In this document: positions 29,310 through 38,126 of the stretch, one piece after another
How positions within the stretch are numbered: the first letter of the stretch is position 1
How the letters are laid out: every line of letters starts with the position of its first letter
From: Phytohabitans rumicis
GTDB lineage: Bacteria; Actinomycetota; Actinomycetes; Mycobacteriales; Micromonosporaceae
Assembly (NCBI RefSeq): GCF_011764445.1
Contig: NZ_BLPG01000001.1
Coordinates: 1,116,001-1,180,000, forward strand
Direction of reading: 5' to 3'
Length of the DNA stretch: 64,000 bases
Made by a program: the position numbers and the translations under genes
Notes under the pieces: generated by a model
Told to the model about the DNA's origin: nothing
The model's input: only the letters and a program-made list of their open reading frames with translations
The model's database searches: none

Positions 29310-30560
29310 CTACTCGAGGCCGAGGTTGCGTTGCAGGCGTTGGTACTGGTTGGTCAGTTCGGCGTCGATTCGTTCGGTCTGTGAGGTGGTGAGGGTGACG
29401 GCTGGTTCGCGGTGAGGGCGTGCGGTGAGCATGCGGGTGCGTAGTCCGGTGGGTGGATGTGAGGCGAACAGGGATACCTCGTCGCGGATAGACAGTTGGC
29501 GTAGCAGCGGTGCTTGGGCGGTGCTGGTGGTTCGGGCCTGGGCTACCGCGGTGTGCCAGTCGTTGAGGCCGCGTCCGGCGCGGGCTTCGCGGCGGATGAC
29601 CATGTCGATGACGTCGGTAGCGAGGAGGGTGTCCATCAGGTCGGCTACGGCGGTGGAGCCAGCGGCAGTGGCGGCGAGTTCGTCGGCGAGGTATTCGGCG
29701 CGTTGGGCGTCGCGTTGCCCGGTCCAGACCAGCAGCAGGTGCAGCAGGTACAGCACCCGGGCCGCGATGGCCTGCACGAGCGCGGCGAGTATTTCCCCGA
29801 CGCCTGTCGTTGCGGTGTTTACCGGTCGGATCAGGTCTGCGGTGGTGCCGAGCATGGTGAAGGCGGGTTGGGTCAGCAGCCCGCGGCGGACGTCGCCGTT
29901 GACGAAGTGCCCGAGTTCGTGGCCGAGTAGCGCGATGCGTTGTGGTGGTGGCAGTACCGCCCATAGTGGTAGCCCGAGGCACAGCACGCGGCGGCGGCGG
30001 ATGCCGACCGAGGTGGTGTAGGCGCTGACGCTCTGGTCGACCGCGATGATATGCGGCGCCGGTGCGCCGGTCGCGGCGGCGACCTGGTCGACGACCGCGA
30101 ACAGGGTGGGGGCGGTCTGCCGGGACAGCACGTCGATGGTCGGGTCCAGCCGGCCCAGGCGTGGGCGCAGTGTGAATGCCAGGGCGAGCGCGATGATGCC
30201 GAACAGGATCGTGACCCGCGGAAAGTCGTACAGCACCAGCCAGACACCGAACGCTGCCAGCAGGACCACAGCGGCCAGTAACAGCAGCGATGCGGTGACG
30301 GTCACCAGACGGGCCGCGCTGAGCATGGGACGGTCCAGCGTGCGCTGTGACAGGTCCGCGAATTGACGGCGGGCCAGCCGGTACGCCACCTGGTGCGTCC
30401 ACCGGTCAACAACGCGGACCCCGAACTCGGGCACCCGGCGGGCCGGCTCGAAACGGCCGAGGTTCCACTCGCACTGCGGGCACCACGGCAACGCACCATG
30501 GACGGTAACCGTGGCCGCAGCGCAACGGGCGCACGGCGCGGACGAATCGGTGGTGATCAC
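29310..30560 (-). CDS. M48-family (HtpX/Ste24-like) membrane zinc protease
   Basis: 416 residues. A short N-terminal zinc-ribbon-like segment (CARCAAATV, CPQCEW) precedes two adjacent membrane helices (LVTVTASLLLLAAVVLLAAFGVWLVL and ILFGIIALALAFTL). The catalytic HELGH is at residues 214-218 and the third ligand region is AEYLADELAA; two further hydrophobic segments follow the active site. It cleaves membrane or misfolded proteins at the inner face of the membrane in known relatives. GTG 30560 is a best guess: no good Shine-Dalgarno is visible, and the frame continues upstream into TetR debris. It lies between remnants but is itself intact. Confidence 0.88.
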   Translation of the reverse strand: MITTDSSAPCARCAAATVTVHGALPWCPQCEWNLGRFEPARRVPEFGVRVVDRWTHQVAYRLARRQFADLSQRTLDRPMLSAARLVTVTASLLLLAAVVLLAAFGVWLVLYDFPRVTILFGIIALALAFTLRPRLGRLDPTIDVLSRQTAPTLFAVVDQVAAATGAPAPHIIAVDQSVSAYTTSVGIRRRRVLCLGLPLWAVLPPPQRIALLGHELGHFVNGDVRRGLLTQPAFTMLGTTADLIRPVNTATTGVGEILAALVQAIAARVLYLLHLLLVWTGQRDAQRAEYLADELAATAAGSTAVADLMDTLLATDVIDMVIRREARAGRGLNDWHTAVAQARTTSTAQAPLLRQLSIRDEVSLFASHPPTGLRTRMLTARPHREPAVTLTTSQTERIDAELTNQYQRLQRNLGLE

Positions 30561-30621
30561 GGTGGCCGATCGTGCCTGATCGACGGGCGCCAGACCATTG
30601 GCCGTTCGTCGAGAGTGGGGC

Positions 30622-30893
30622 TCACCGCGTCGTCGTGTTGGGGAGGGCGGCGGCGATGCCGTTGAGTACGTGGTTGAACCCGTACTGGAAACGCGCGTCG
30701 GGGACATGTGGGAGAGCCGTCCTTCGTGGATGGTGCGGTTGAACATGGGGTACTTGCCGGACTCGACGACGTGCTTGACGTACGGTCCGACGTAGTCGGC
30801 CATCCATTGCTTGCGGTCCATGCCGGTGTGTCGGGCATGGCCGAGCCAGCCGATCTCGTCGCGGAACCACCGCGGGCACTTCGACTCGGGCAT
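30622..30893 (-). pseudogene. C-terminal ligand-domain remnant of a TetR-family regulator
   Basis: The reading WFRDEIGWLGHARHTGMDRK, then YVGPYVKHVVESGKYPMFNRT and HEGRLSHM continues, after a one-base break at 30700-30703, as SPDARFQYGFNHVLNGIAAAL-PNTTTR-stop. This is the style of a TetR C-terminal domain ('P.F.RT..E......D..F..GL..VLDGI'). The DNA-binding half is missing upstream, so it cannot bind DNA as such. The loss of the N-terminal half shows decay that the homopolymer break alone does not explain. Confidence 0.55.
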
Positions 30894-30924
30894 CTACCGC
30901 GCGTCCTAGCCGCGACTCCGCTGG

Positions 30925-30956
30925 CGCGGACCACTGTGGACACGCAGTGGTCCGCG
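30925..30956. repeat. Perfect 12-bp inverted repeat
   Basis: CGCGGACCACTG (30925-30936) and its exact complement (30945-30956) separated by eight bases. It lies between the TetR remnant and the TauE remnant. It could be an old terminator, an operator of the lost regulator, or an insertion-element end; no T tract follows on either strand. Confidence 0.6.
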
Positions 30957-31094
30957 TCAGCCATCCTGACGCGCCCGCTGGCGACGCTCGCGACGCGCTC
31001 GAACACCTTGACGGTTTACTGGGATGCTACGGCGTCGCGTTCACACCAGGCGCGGAACGTGCCAGGCCCCGTCCAAGGAACCAGCGCAAGACCA

Positions 31095-31367
31095 ATCGGC
31101 CTCGGCGGCGCCGAGTTCCGACTGCCGCTGCTGATCATGCTGTTCGGGCTCGCCGCCCTTCAAGCCGTCATCCTCAACAAGGCCCTCAGCCTCGTCGTGG
31201 TCATCACCGCCCTGCCCGCCCGCCTCGCGGCCGTGCCGATCTCAGCCCTGACGCCGCACTGGACCGTGGTCATCAAACTGCTCCTGGACAGCCTCGCCGG
31301 CGCCTGGGGCGGCGCCTCCTGGGCCACCCGCATGCGCTCGTCCACCCTCTACCGCGTCCTGGCTTGA
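31095..31367 (+). pseudogene. TauE/SafE-family permease fragment
   Basis: About 90 residues (IGLGGAEFRLPLLIMLFG, then LNKALSLVVVITALPARLA and SLAGAWGGASWATRM..STLYRVLA) match the first third of sulfite/sulfonate exporters of the TauE/SafE family, where 'GGGEFRxPxL' and 'G.GSxxAxRM' are typical. The start is lost and the frame stops just where the third helix should begin. Remnant. Confidence 0.55.
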
Positions 31368-31514
31368 CGGTCCCTGCGCTACGCGGCGCGCTATCACGCA
31401 TTAGCCCTGCTTACCGGCGAGGACCGCACCATCTTCGGCTTCCGCTTCAGCTCCGTTTCAGCACCGACGGCGACAGTGTGTCGGGGCACGATCCCCCGAC
31501 CGAAGGAGTACGTC

Positions 31515-31958
31515 ATGAGGAACCGCATAAGCATGCTGCGTCGCGTGATGGCCGTCGTGGCGGTCTGTATCGCCTTCATCGGCGCTACGGTGTGGGCCAC
31601 GCCGGCCTCGGCGTTGGAGCGGTCCACCGGCCATCCGGACACACTCAGCCGCTACTGCGCCGCGTTTCGCAGCGAGTACACGGAAACGCGCGACTCGTAC
31701 AGTTGCGATCTCGGCGAAGACGCGATCATGTGTTTCACCGATGACCGCGGCTGCCTCTTCTACGCCGCGGAGAGGAAGCCGGGACAGCTGCCCAGCAAGT
31801 GCGAGGAAGCCGGCGGCCGCTTCTTCGACGAGATCGTGATCTTCACGTGCGACAAGATCGCGGCTCTTCCCGACTTCGATCTCACGGTGGAGTGCACGTG
31901 GGAACAGCTGGGGAACCCAAAGCTCCCGTGCGTAGTCTATTCGGAGCCGCCGATGTAA
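31515..31958 (+). CDS. Small Cys-rich secreted protein
   Basis: 147 residues. ATG 31515 has GAAGGAG six to twelve bases upstream. A signal peptide (MLRRVMAVVAVCIAFIGATVWATPASA) precedes a mature domain of about 112 residues with eight cysteines (RYCAAF, YSCDLG, IMCFTD, RGCLFY, SKCEEA, FTCDKI, VECTWE, LPCVVY), an even number that suggests four disulfide bonds. It is acidic. No family recognised; such compact disulfide-rich exported proteins are often toxins, inhibitors or binding proteins. It ends 12 bases from the convergent SARP regulator gene. Confidence 0.8.
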   Translation: MRNRISMLRRVMAVVAVCIAFIGATVWATPASALERSTGHPDTLSRYCAAFRSEYTETRDSYSCDLGEDAIMCFTDDRGCLFYAAERKPGQLPSKCEEAGGRFFDEIVIFTCDKIAALPDFDLTVECTWEQLGNPKLPCVVYSEPPM

Positions 31959-31970
31959 CGGGCCGTCGTG

Positions 31971-34889
31971 TCAAGCCAATGGAGCCAGCCGCCTGGTCCC
32001 CGTTTGCGGCAGGCGCGGCGGCTGGCGGGACGCTCCGTTCGCCGGTCCCGCGATCGTCATCGTGGCGCGCCTGCTGATGCCGGTCAGGGCATCAAGCTTG
32101 CTGCGGATCGTGGCGGCGTCCTGGTGGCCGAGATCGTCGAAGATGTCCAGCGCCCGTCGCCACGCGGCGCGGGCGGCGTCGAGATCACCGGCCGCACGGT
32201 GGCTGTCGCCCAGGTGGTTGAGGGCGTCGGCCTCGTAGTAGCGATCACCAACGTCGCGAAACAGTTCGACCGCCTGCCGGTAGTGCTCGACGGCGCGGCC
32301 ATAATTTCCCAGATGGTGGTAGATGTAGCCGAGGCTGTCCGACGCACCGGCCTCGAAGTGGCGGTCACCGAGCCGTCGCAGCGCGACCAGCGCCTGTTCA
32401 CAGCGTGGACGGGCGCGCTCAAAGTCGCCACACAGGGCGTGATCCCAGCCCAGTGAGTTCAGCGTCCGCGCCACTCCGACCGGATGACCCGCCGCCCGGT
32501 ACAGGCGCAAAGCCTGCCGGGCGTGGCACAACGCCCGGTCGTGCCTGCCCTGCAGGTTCGACAACCAGCCCATCTGGTAGTAGGCGAAGGCCTGACCGGC
32601 GTGGTCGCCCAGCGCCTCGTACAGGTCGAGAGCGTGCCGAAGGTGGCTGTGGGCTTCGTCGTAACGGTGCAGCTTGGCACATGCGGTGGAGTAGCCGCAG
32701 TGGGAGCGCGCCTGCGCGACCAGGTGTCCCTGGCGTTGGGCGGCGTCGATGGCGGCGCGCTGGCTGGCGACGTGGTCCTCCCGATGGCCCCACCGGCTGA
32801 GGAAGTCTTGAACGGCCCAGGCCAGTTGCCAGGTGTGCGAGTCGAACCCGTTGTCCACGGCCTGCCTGACCACAGCGAGCAGCACGGCCCGCTCCGCGGC
32901 GAACCAGGCGACGGCCTGATCTCGGTCACCGGGCTGCTCCGACACCGCGGCGGCTTCAGGCGGCGAAACAGCGATCGGCTCCCGTTTCGGGTTGATGAGC
33001 TGACCCGCCGACAACGCGGTGTGCAGGTGGTGGTCGAGCAGCCGGCGCGCAGCCGCGGCCCGTTGCGGCTCGCCCTCCTCGCCGCGGCTCAGGCGTGCGG
33101 CGTATGTCCATAGTAGATCGTGAAGCGTGTAACGGTCCCGCGTGGGCTGCGTGAGCAGGTGTGCGCGTACCAACTCGGCCAGCGACGGGCGGACCTCGGC
33201 GGCCGGGACCCCGGCGAGGCTGGCCGCCGCGGCCACGGTGACATCGGGGCCGGGGTGCAGGCCCAGCAACCGGAACAGTCGGGCGGCATCGGGGGTGAGC
33301 GCCTGATAGGACCAGGAGAACACCGCCGCGATGTCGGTACCCACGTCCGCGGCGTTGAGGGCATCCAGCGTGCTGGTGGCTTCCCGCAACTGGCCGGCGA
33401 TCGAGGCGACCGAGAGTTCGGGGTGGGTGAAGCAGTTGGCGGCCGCGATGGCCAGGGCCAGCGGTAACCGGGCGCATCGCTCGATGACCTCCCGGGTGGC
33501 TGCCGGTTCGGCAGCCACCCGGTCCGTACCCAGTCGGTGCGCGAGCAGGTCGCGTGACTCGTCGCTGGTGAGAAGGTCGAGGGTCAGCGGGTACGCGCAC
33601 TCGGCCGTGACCAGGGCGGTGAGCTGGTTCCGGCTGGTCACCACCACGACGCACCCCGGCGCCCCGGGCAGCAGGGGTCGGACCTGCTCCACGTCGCGGG
33701 CGTTGTCGAGCACCACGAGAACCCGTTTTCCGGCCAGCACACTCCGGTAGAGGGCGGCCTGTTCGTCCACGCCGGCCGGGATCCTGTCCATCTCGATGCC
33801 GAAGGCGCTGAGAAAGCCTCGCAGCGCCACAGCCGGATCCACCACCAGCCCGCCCGGGTCGAAGCCGCGAAGGTTGACGTAGAGCTGCCCGTCGGGGAAG
33901 TGGCCGCGCACCCTGTGGGCCCAATGCACGGCCAACGCGGTCTTACCCACCCCGGCGGTGCCGGACACCGCGGCGATGACCACCGCCGCGTCCGGGCTCG
34001 CCGCACCGGACCGCACGTGCCCCGTCCGGATGAGCACGGTGTCGAGGCGGGCGATCTCCCGGGTACGTGCGGTGAACGCGGGCACGGCCAGCGGCAACTG
34101 CGCCGGCACCACCCCCACTTTCGGCGCGGGCTGTACGGTGATCGCGGGCGCGGGCGGGTCAAGCGACGCGTCCTGACGCAGGATGGCCGCCTCCAGCTCA
34201 CGCAGGGGCTGACTGGGGTCGATGCCCAGCTCTTCGCCAAGGCTGCGTCTCAGCCGCTGGTACGTCGCGAGCGCGTCGGCCTGCCGGCCGGCCCGGTACA
34301 GTGCGATCATCAGCTGACGATGGATGTCCTCATCGAACGGTCGCGCCGAGGTCAGCCGTTCGAGCTCCGGCACGAGTTGCGCGTGCTCGCCCAGCATCAG
34401 GCGGGCTTCGGTGAGGGCGCTTGCCGCCTCATGCTCGATCTGGACCAGGCGCTCGGCCTGCTCGTCCAGCCAGCCCAGCCCGGCCACGTCCAGCAGCGGC
34501 CGACCTCGCCACAGCGCGAGCGCGCCGCGAAGTTGCCTGACTTTGACGGCCGGATCCGTTGACTGTCGCGCCTGGCGGATCAGTCGCTCCGCGGTCTCGA
34601 CATCGGTGGCCTCGGCCCCGATGTTGAGCACATAGCCCGGTGGCCGGGCGACGATCGTGGCCTTCGCCCCGAGGACGTTGCGCAGGTAGGACATGTGGCG
34701 TTGGAGCGTGTTCTGTGCCGTGCTGGGCCCGTTGCCACCCCAGACGACGTCGATGAGGCGGTCGCTGCTGACAATCTGGCCCGGGTGCAGGCCGAGCACC
34801 GCGAGGACGGCCTTGCGCCGCAGACCTGGCACCGGGTGGCACGTGTCGTCGACGGCCACCTCGACCGGACCCAGAAGTCTCACCTGCAT
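31971..34889 (-). CDS. AfsR/SARP-type regulator with BTAD, NB-ARC and TPR domains
   Basis: 972 residues. OmpR-like DNA-binding domain at about 1-95 (VRLLGPVEVAVDD, then LIDVVWGGNGPSTAQNTLQRHMSYLR), bacterial transcriptional activation domain at about 96-245, NB-ARC ATPase from about 290 with the P-loop GTAGVGKTALA (Lys316) and LVVLDNARD, and C-terminal TPRs (about 690-940; ALGDHAGQAFAYYQMG, LGDRHFEAGASDSLGYIYHHLG). This is the AfsR-type layout used for pathway-specific or global control of secondary metabolism. ATG 34889 has GGGGAGA seven bases upstream. It is divergent from the DUF3103 gene (196 bp between), a plausible target. Confidence 0.95.
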   Translation of the reverse strand: MQVRLLGPVEVAVDDTCHPVPGLRRKAVLAVLGLHPGQIVSSDRLIDVVWGGNGPSTAQNTLQRHMSYLRNVLGAKATIVARPPGYVLNIGAEATDVETAERLIRQARQSTDPAVKVRQLRGALALWRGRPLLDVAGLGWLDEQAERLVQIEHEAASALTEARLMLGEHAQLVPELERLTSARPFDEDIHRQLMIALYRAGRQADALATYQRLRRSLGEELGIDPSQPLRELEAAILRQDASLDPPAPAITVQPAPKVGVVPAQLPLAVPAFTARTREIARLDTVLIRTGHVRSGAASPDAAVVIAAVSGTAGVGKTALAVHWAHRVRGHFPDGQLYVNLRGFDPGGLVVDPAVALRGFLSAFGIEMDRIPAGVDEQAALYRSVLAGKRVLVVLDNARDVEQVRPLLPGAPGCVVVVTSRNQLTALVTAECAYPLTLDLLTSDESRDLLAHRLGTDRVAAEPAATREVIERCARLPLALAIAAANCFTHPELSVASIAGQLREATSTLDALNAADVGTDIAAVFSWSYQALTPDAARLFRLLGLHPGPDVTVAAAASLAGVPAAEVRPSLAELVRAHLLTQPTRDRYTLHDLLWTYAARLSRGEEGEPQRAAAARRLLDHHLHTALSAGQLINPKREPIAVSPPEAAAVSEQPGDRDQAVAWFAAERAVLLAVVRQAVDNGFDSHTWQLAWAVQDFLSRWGHREDHVASQRAAIDAAQRQGHLVAQARSHCGYSTACAKLHRYDEAHSHLRHALDLYEALGDHAGQAFAYYQMGWLSNLQGRHDRALCHARQALRLYRAAGHPVGVARTLNSLGWDHALCGDFERARPRCEQALVALRRLGDRHFEAGASDSLGYIYHHLGNYGRAVEHYRQAVELFRDVGDRYYEADALNHLGDSHRAAGDLDAARAAWRRALDIFDDLGHQDAATIRSKLDALTGISRRATMTIAGPANGASRQPPRLPQTGTRRLAPLA

Positions 34890-35085
34890 GCGACCGTCTC
34901 CCCGGGCTAGATCGGATTCAGGCTAGCGGTGCGACACGGCCGGCAAGGGCGGACGGTCGCGCACCGGACAGGATCCTGGGATCCGGCGTTTCAGCCTCGC
35001 GTCAGGTCGGTGCCAGCCATCGACGCCACCGTGTCTTCGAGCCCGCCATGAGAGATCGGGCCATCGACGAAAAGGGGATACGGAA

Positions 35086-36243
35086 ATGTCGAAACGGAGA
35101 CTCAACTGGTCGGCCGCCGCGGTGGCGGGTGCCTTGCTCGCGTCACTCATCCCGCTGGCGGCGGGGTCGTCGGCCGCGGCTGCCGATGAGACGGAGGTCG
35201 GGCCGATCGAGCAGACGAAGACCGACCTCGCCCGGCAGTTGCGGCTGACCGCGACTGATCGGGTCGCTGGTCAGGCGCTGTTCGACGCGCTGATCCGCGA
35301 CGGGGTCGTCGATCCCGCCACCGTCTTCGCGAAGTCGGACTCGGCGGCTGGCGCGGGGTTCACCCGGCTGGCAGCCGCGGCGGACGCCGGCTTGAAGGAG
35401 TTCCTGGGGCTCACGAAGATGACCGACTCGACGCTGGCGGTGTACCTGGCCGACCAGGACGGTCAGCTCGCCAAGGGCGTCCCGCCGCTGTTCGCCGCCG
35501 CACCGGAGGAGGACGTCGAGGCGTCCACGCTCACCGCCGAGACCATGGACGGCAAGCAGGTGGCCGTCGATCTGACCACGGAGCCACCGGCACCGCTGAT
35601 CATGGTCAGCCTCAACATGGAGAACATCACGCCCCAGGCGATGTACGCCGTCAGCGCCGCGTTGAACGCCGCCGGCGTGCTGAGCGACGTCCTCGTCCCG
35701 GTCGACCCGCCCAAGGCGACGCGGCTGGACCGCATCAGACTCAAGGACGTCGAGGAGCCGGGAGCGGGCAAGTGGTGGTGCCCCGGGAGCCTCTGCGACG
35801 CGGAGGTCTTCGTGATCGCGATGGGTGGCAGCAACGGCCAGCCGCGGGCGGACGTCGTGCCGTTGTACGAGGTGAACGTCCCCAACAAGACCTACTACCC
35901 ATTCAAGACGATCGTGAATTGGGAGCGGTTCAGCTGGAGCAAGATCGACCTTCTGATCATGGAGAAGGACGCCACGGGTTGTCAGGCGCCCTACTCGAAG
36001 TACGGCACCGCCGTCGCCGGAGCGATCACCAGCCTGGCCGGCGGGCCCACGTACGTGCCGCTCAACACGGCCGCCCGGAACGCGCTGAAGGACAAGACGA
36101 AGATCTGCTCGTGGCCGCTCTCCTACACCGTCAACCCACCCGACTACATCGACCACTTCGACGGGGTGACCCAGGGGTTCGTGAACGACCGGGTCGGTGC
36201 CTCGGGCAACGCCAGCGTCTTCACGACGCTCGTCACCCTCTGA
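35086..36243 (+). CDS. Secreted DUF3103-family protein
   Basis: 385 residues with a signal peptide (LNWSAAAVAGALLASLIPLAAGSSAAAA). The N-terminal ~100 residues are helical; the rest has Cys pairs (WWCPGSLCDAEVF; TGCQAP; KICSWP) and motifs that fit DUF3103 (PF11301): VFVIAMGGSNG, YYPFKTIVNWERFSWSKIDLLIMEKD. The biochemical role of this family is unknown. AAGGGG precedes ATG 35086. It is followed by a strong terminator and faces the AfsR-like regulator, which may control it. Confidence 0.82.
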   Translation: MSKRRLNWSAAAVAGALLASLIPLAAGSSAAAADETEVGPIEQTKTDLARQLRLTATDRVAGQALFDALIRDGVVDPATVFAKSDSAAGAGFTRLAAAADAGLKEFLGLTKMTDSTLAVYLADQDGQLAKGVPPLFAAAPEEDVEASTLTAETMDGKQVAVDLTTEPPAPLIMVSLNMENITPQAMYAVSAALNAAGVLSDVLVPVDPPKATRLDRIRLKDVEEPGAGKWWCPGSLCDAEVFVIAMGGSNGQPRADVVPLYEVNVPNKTYYPFKTIVNWERFSWSKIDLLIMEKDATGCQAPYSKYGTAVAGAITSLAGGPTYVPLNTAARNALKDKTKICSWPLSYTVNPPDYIDHFDGVTQGFVNDRVGASGNASVFTTLVTL

Positions 36244-36260
36244 CAGCCTGACCGATCCGT

Positions 36261-36296
36261 CGCCGCGTCCCGGCCCAATCGGCCCGGGGCGCGGCG
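36261..36296 (+). terminator. Terminator of the DUF3103 gene
   Basis: Long GC-rich inverted repeat (36261-36275 pairing with 36281-36296, one mismatch and one bulge) beginning 18 bases after the stop at 36243. No U tract, but position and stability fit a terminator. Confidence 0.6.
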
Positions 36297-36377
36297 TCAT
36301 AAGCGCGTCCTGATGTCGTCGTGGATGTCTTTCATGAACAGCGGCATCGACGCCGCCGTGCACCCGCCATCACGCCA

Positions 36378-36403
36378 GTCCGTCCACCGACTGGTGGACG
36401 GAC
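36378..36403. promoter_or_regulatory. 11-bp inverted repeat upstream of the ABC exporter operon
   Basis: GTCCGTCCACC (36378-36388) and its exact complement (36393-36403) with a 4-base spacer (GACT). It sits 53 bases before the ATG of the ABC gene and far past the DUF3103 terminator, so an operator is more likely than a second terminator. A dyad of this size fits a dimeric helix-turn-helix regulator; the operon's own NarL-type regulator is one candidate. Confidence 0.5.
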
Positions 36404-36456
36404 ATGTCGGTCACTCCGTTGTCCCGTCCACTGTGTACGGCCGGCACGATGGACGC

Positions 36457-37305
36457 ATGAGCGATGACAGCGCGATCACGGTTCGTGGGCTGCGGAAGGT
36501 ATACGGAAAGCTCGCCGCCGTCGACGGGGTCGATCTGTCCGTCCAGCGGGGCGAGGTCTTCGCCCTCCTCGGGCCCAACGGTGCCGGCAAGACCACAACG
36601 GTCGAGATTCTGGAGGGGTACCGCAAACGCGACGGCGGCGACGTCAGCGTCCTCGGCATCGATCCGCGCGACGCCGGCCCCGACTGGCGCTCGCGCATCG
36701 GTATCGTCCTGCAGTCGACCGGCGAGTTCGAGGAGCTCACGGTCAACGAGGTGGTGAGCCATTTCGCCCACTACTACCCGCACGCGGACGATCCGGCGAA
36801 GGTGATCGATCGGGTCGGCCTCGGCGAGAAGCGCACGGCGAAGGCCAAGACGCTCTCCGGCGGCCAGCAGCGCCGGCTCGACGTGGCGCTCGGCATCATC
36901 GGCCGGCCGGAACTGCTCTTCCTGGACGAGCCGACCACCGGCTTCGACCCGGCCGCCCGGCGCGAGTTCTGGGATCTCGTGCGCGACCTGGCCGCCGCCG
37001 GCACGACAATCCTGCTGACCACGCACTACCTCGACGAGGCGGAGGCGCTCGCCAACCGGGTCGGCGTCATCGCGCGCGGCCGACTGGTGGAGGTCTCGAC
37101 GCCGGCGACGCTCGGCGGGCGCAACACCGCGAAGGCGACCGTACGTTGGCAGGCTTCCGGCCGGCCGCGGCAGGAGGACACCGACACACCCAGCGCGCTG
37201 GTCGTCGACCTGGCCCGGGAGTACGGCGGCGAGGTGCCGGAACTGATCGTCTCGCGGCCCACGCTTGAGGACACCTACCTGCGGATGATTGGTGAGGACG
37301 CCTGA
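36457..37305 (+). CDS. ABC exporter ATP-binding protein (DrrA-like)
   Basis: 282 residues. Walker A LLGPNGAGKTTT (about 39-50), signature LSGGQQRRLDVAL, Walker B ELLFLDEPTTGFDP and the switch His in LLTTHYLDEAE are all intact. The shape matches DrrA/CcmA-type ATPases that power drug, antibiotic or polysaccharide export with an ABC-2 permease. ATG 36457 is chosen because the similarity starts there; upstream in-frame sequence runs through the operator-like dyad. Its stop overlaps the permease start by one base (TGATG), the first of three tight couplings in this four-gene operon. Confidence 0.95.
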   Translation: MSDDSAITVRGLRKVYGKLAAVDGVDLSVQRGEVFALLGPNGAGKTTTVEILEGYRKRDGGDVSVLGIDPRDAGPDWRSRIGIVLQSTGEFEELTVNEVVSHFAHYYPHADDPAKVIDRVGLGEKRTAKAKTLSGGQQRRLDVALGIIGRPELLFLDEPTTGFDPAARREFWDLVRDLAAAGTTILLTTHYLDEAEALANRVGVIARGRLVEVSTPATLGGRNTAKATVRWQASGRPRQEDTDTPSALVVDLAREYGGEVPELIVSRPTLEDTYLRMIGEDA

Positions 37306-38126
37306 TGACCACCACGACCCGAGAGCGGTTCCGCCCCAACCCGGTCGCGCTGGGCCTGCTGCGCTCCGGGCTGGAGATCCGCCAGTTCTTTCGGGCCCGC
37401 GACTCGATGATCTTCTCGTTCGCGTTCCCGATCATGCTGCTGGTCATCTTCGCCTCGATCTTCAACTTCGAGATCGCACCTGGCGTCAAGTTCACGCAGT
37501 ACTTCATCGCCGGCATGATCGCCGCCGCGCAGCTGACCAACGGCTTCCAGACGCTCGCCATTCAGATCCCGATCGAGCGCGACCGCGGCGTGCTCAAGCG
37601 GCTGGCCGGCTCGCCGATGCCGCCGGCGTCCTACTTCATCGGCAAGGTCGTGATGGTGTACACCATCGGGCTGATCGAAACCGCGCTGATGCTCGCCATC
37701 GCCGGCACGTTATTCGACCTCTCACTGCCCGACACGCCCGCGAAGTGGCTCACGCTCGCCTGGGTGACCATGCTCGGCATCGCCGCGTGCACCCTGTGCG
37801 GCATCGCGTTCTCGTCGATCCCGCGCGAGGGCAAGCGCGCACCGGCCGTGGTCACTCCGGTGGCGCTGGTGCTGCAGTTCATCTCCGGCGTCTTCTTCGT
37901 GTTCACCAACCTGCCGAGCTGGATGCAGCACATCGCGGCGGTGTTCCCGCTCAAGTGGATGACGCAGGGCATGCGGTCAGTCTTCCTGCCCGACTCGTTC
38001 GCCAGCCAAGAGGCGGCCGGGTCTTGGGAACTCGGCAAGGTAGCGCTCATCCTGGGGGTGTGGGTGGTGATCGGGTTCACGCTGTGCGTGCTCACGTTCC
38101 GCTGGACGGCCAAGGAAGAGCGTTGA
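37305..38126 (+). CDS. ABC-2 family permease (DrrB-like)
   Basis: 273 residues with six predicted membrane helices, beginning MIFSFAFPIMLLVIFASIFNF, and the ABC-2 pattern ERDRGVLKRLAGSPMPPASYFIGK between helices 2 and 3. Membrane half of the exporter encoded with the preceding ATPase. The C-terminus overlaps the kinase gene by four bases (TTGA). Substrate unknown; a lipid or toxic compound is typical for this group. Confidence 0.94.
   Translation: MTTTTRERFRPNPVALGLLRSGLEIRQFFRARDSMIFSFAFPIMLLVIFASIFNFEIAPGVKFTQYFIAGMIAAAQLTNGFQTLAIQIPIERDRGVLKRLAGSPMPPASYFIGKVVMVYTIGLIETALMLAIAGTLFDLSLPDTPAKWLTLAWVTMLGIAACTLCGIAFSSIPREGKRAPAVVTPVALVLQFISGVFFVFTNLPSWMQHIAAVFPLKWMTQGMRSVFLPDSFASQEAAGSWELGKVALILGVWVVIGFTLCVLTFRWTAKEER

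Noticed and set aside
29107-30402. Long Arg/Pro/His-rich open frame on the minus strand across the M48 gene
   Set aside because: Composition is typical of an out-of-frame high-GC reading; the M48 frame holds HELGH and membrane helices.
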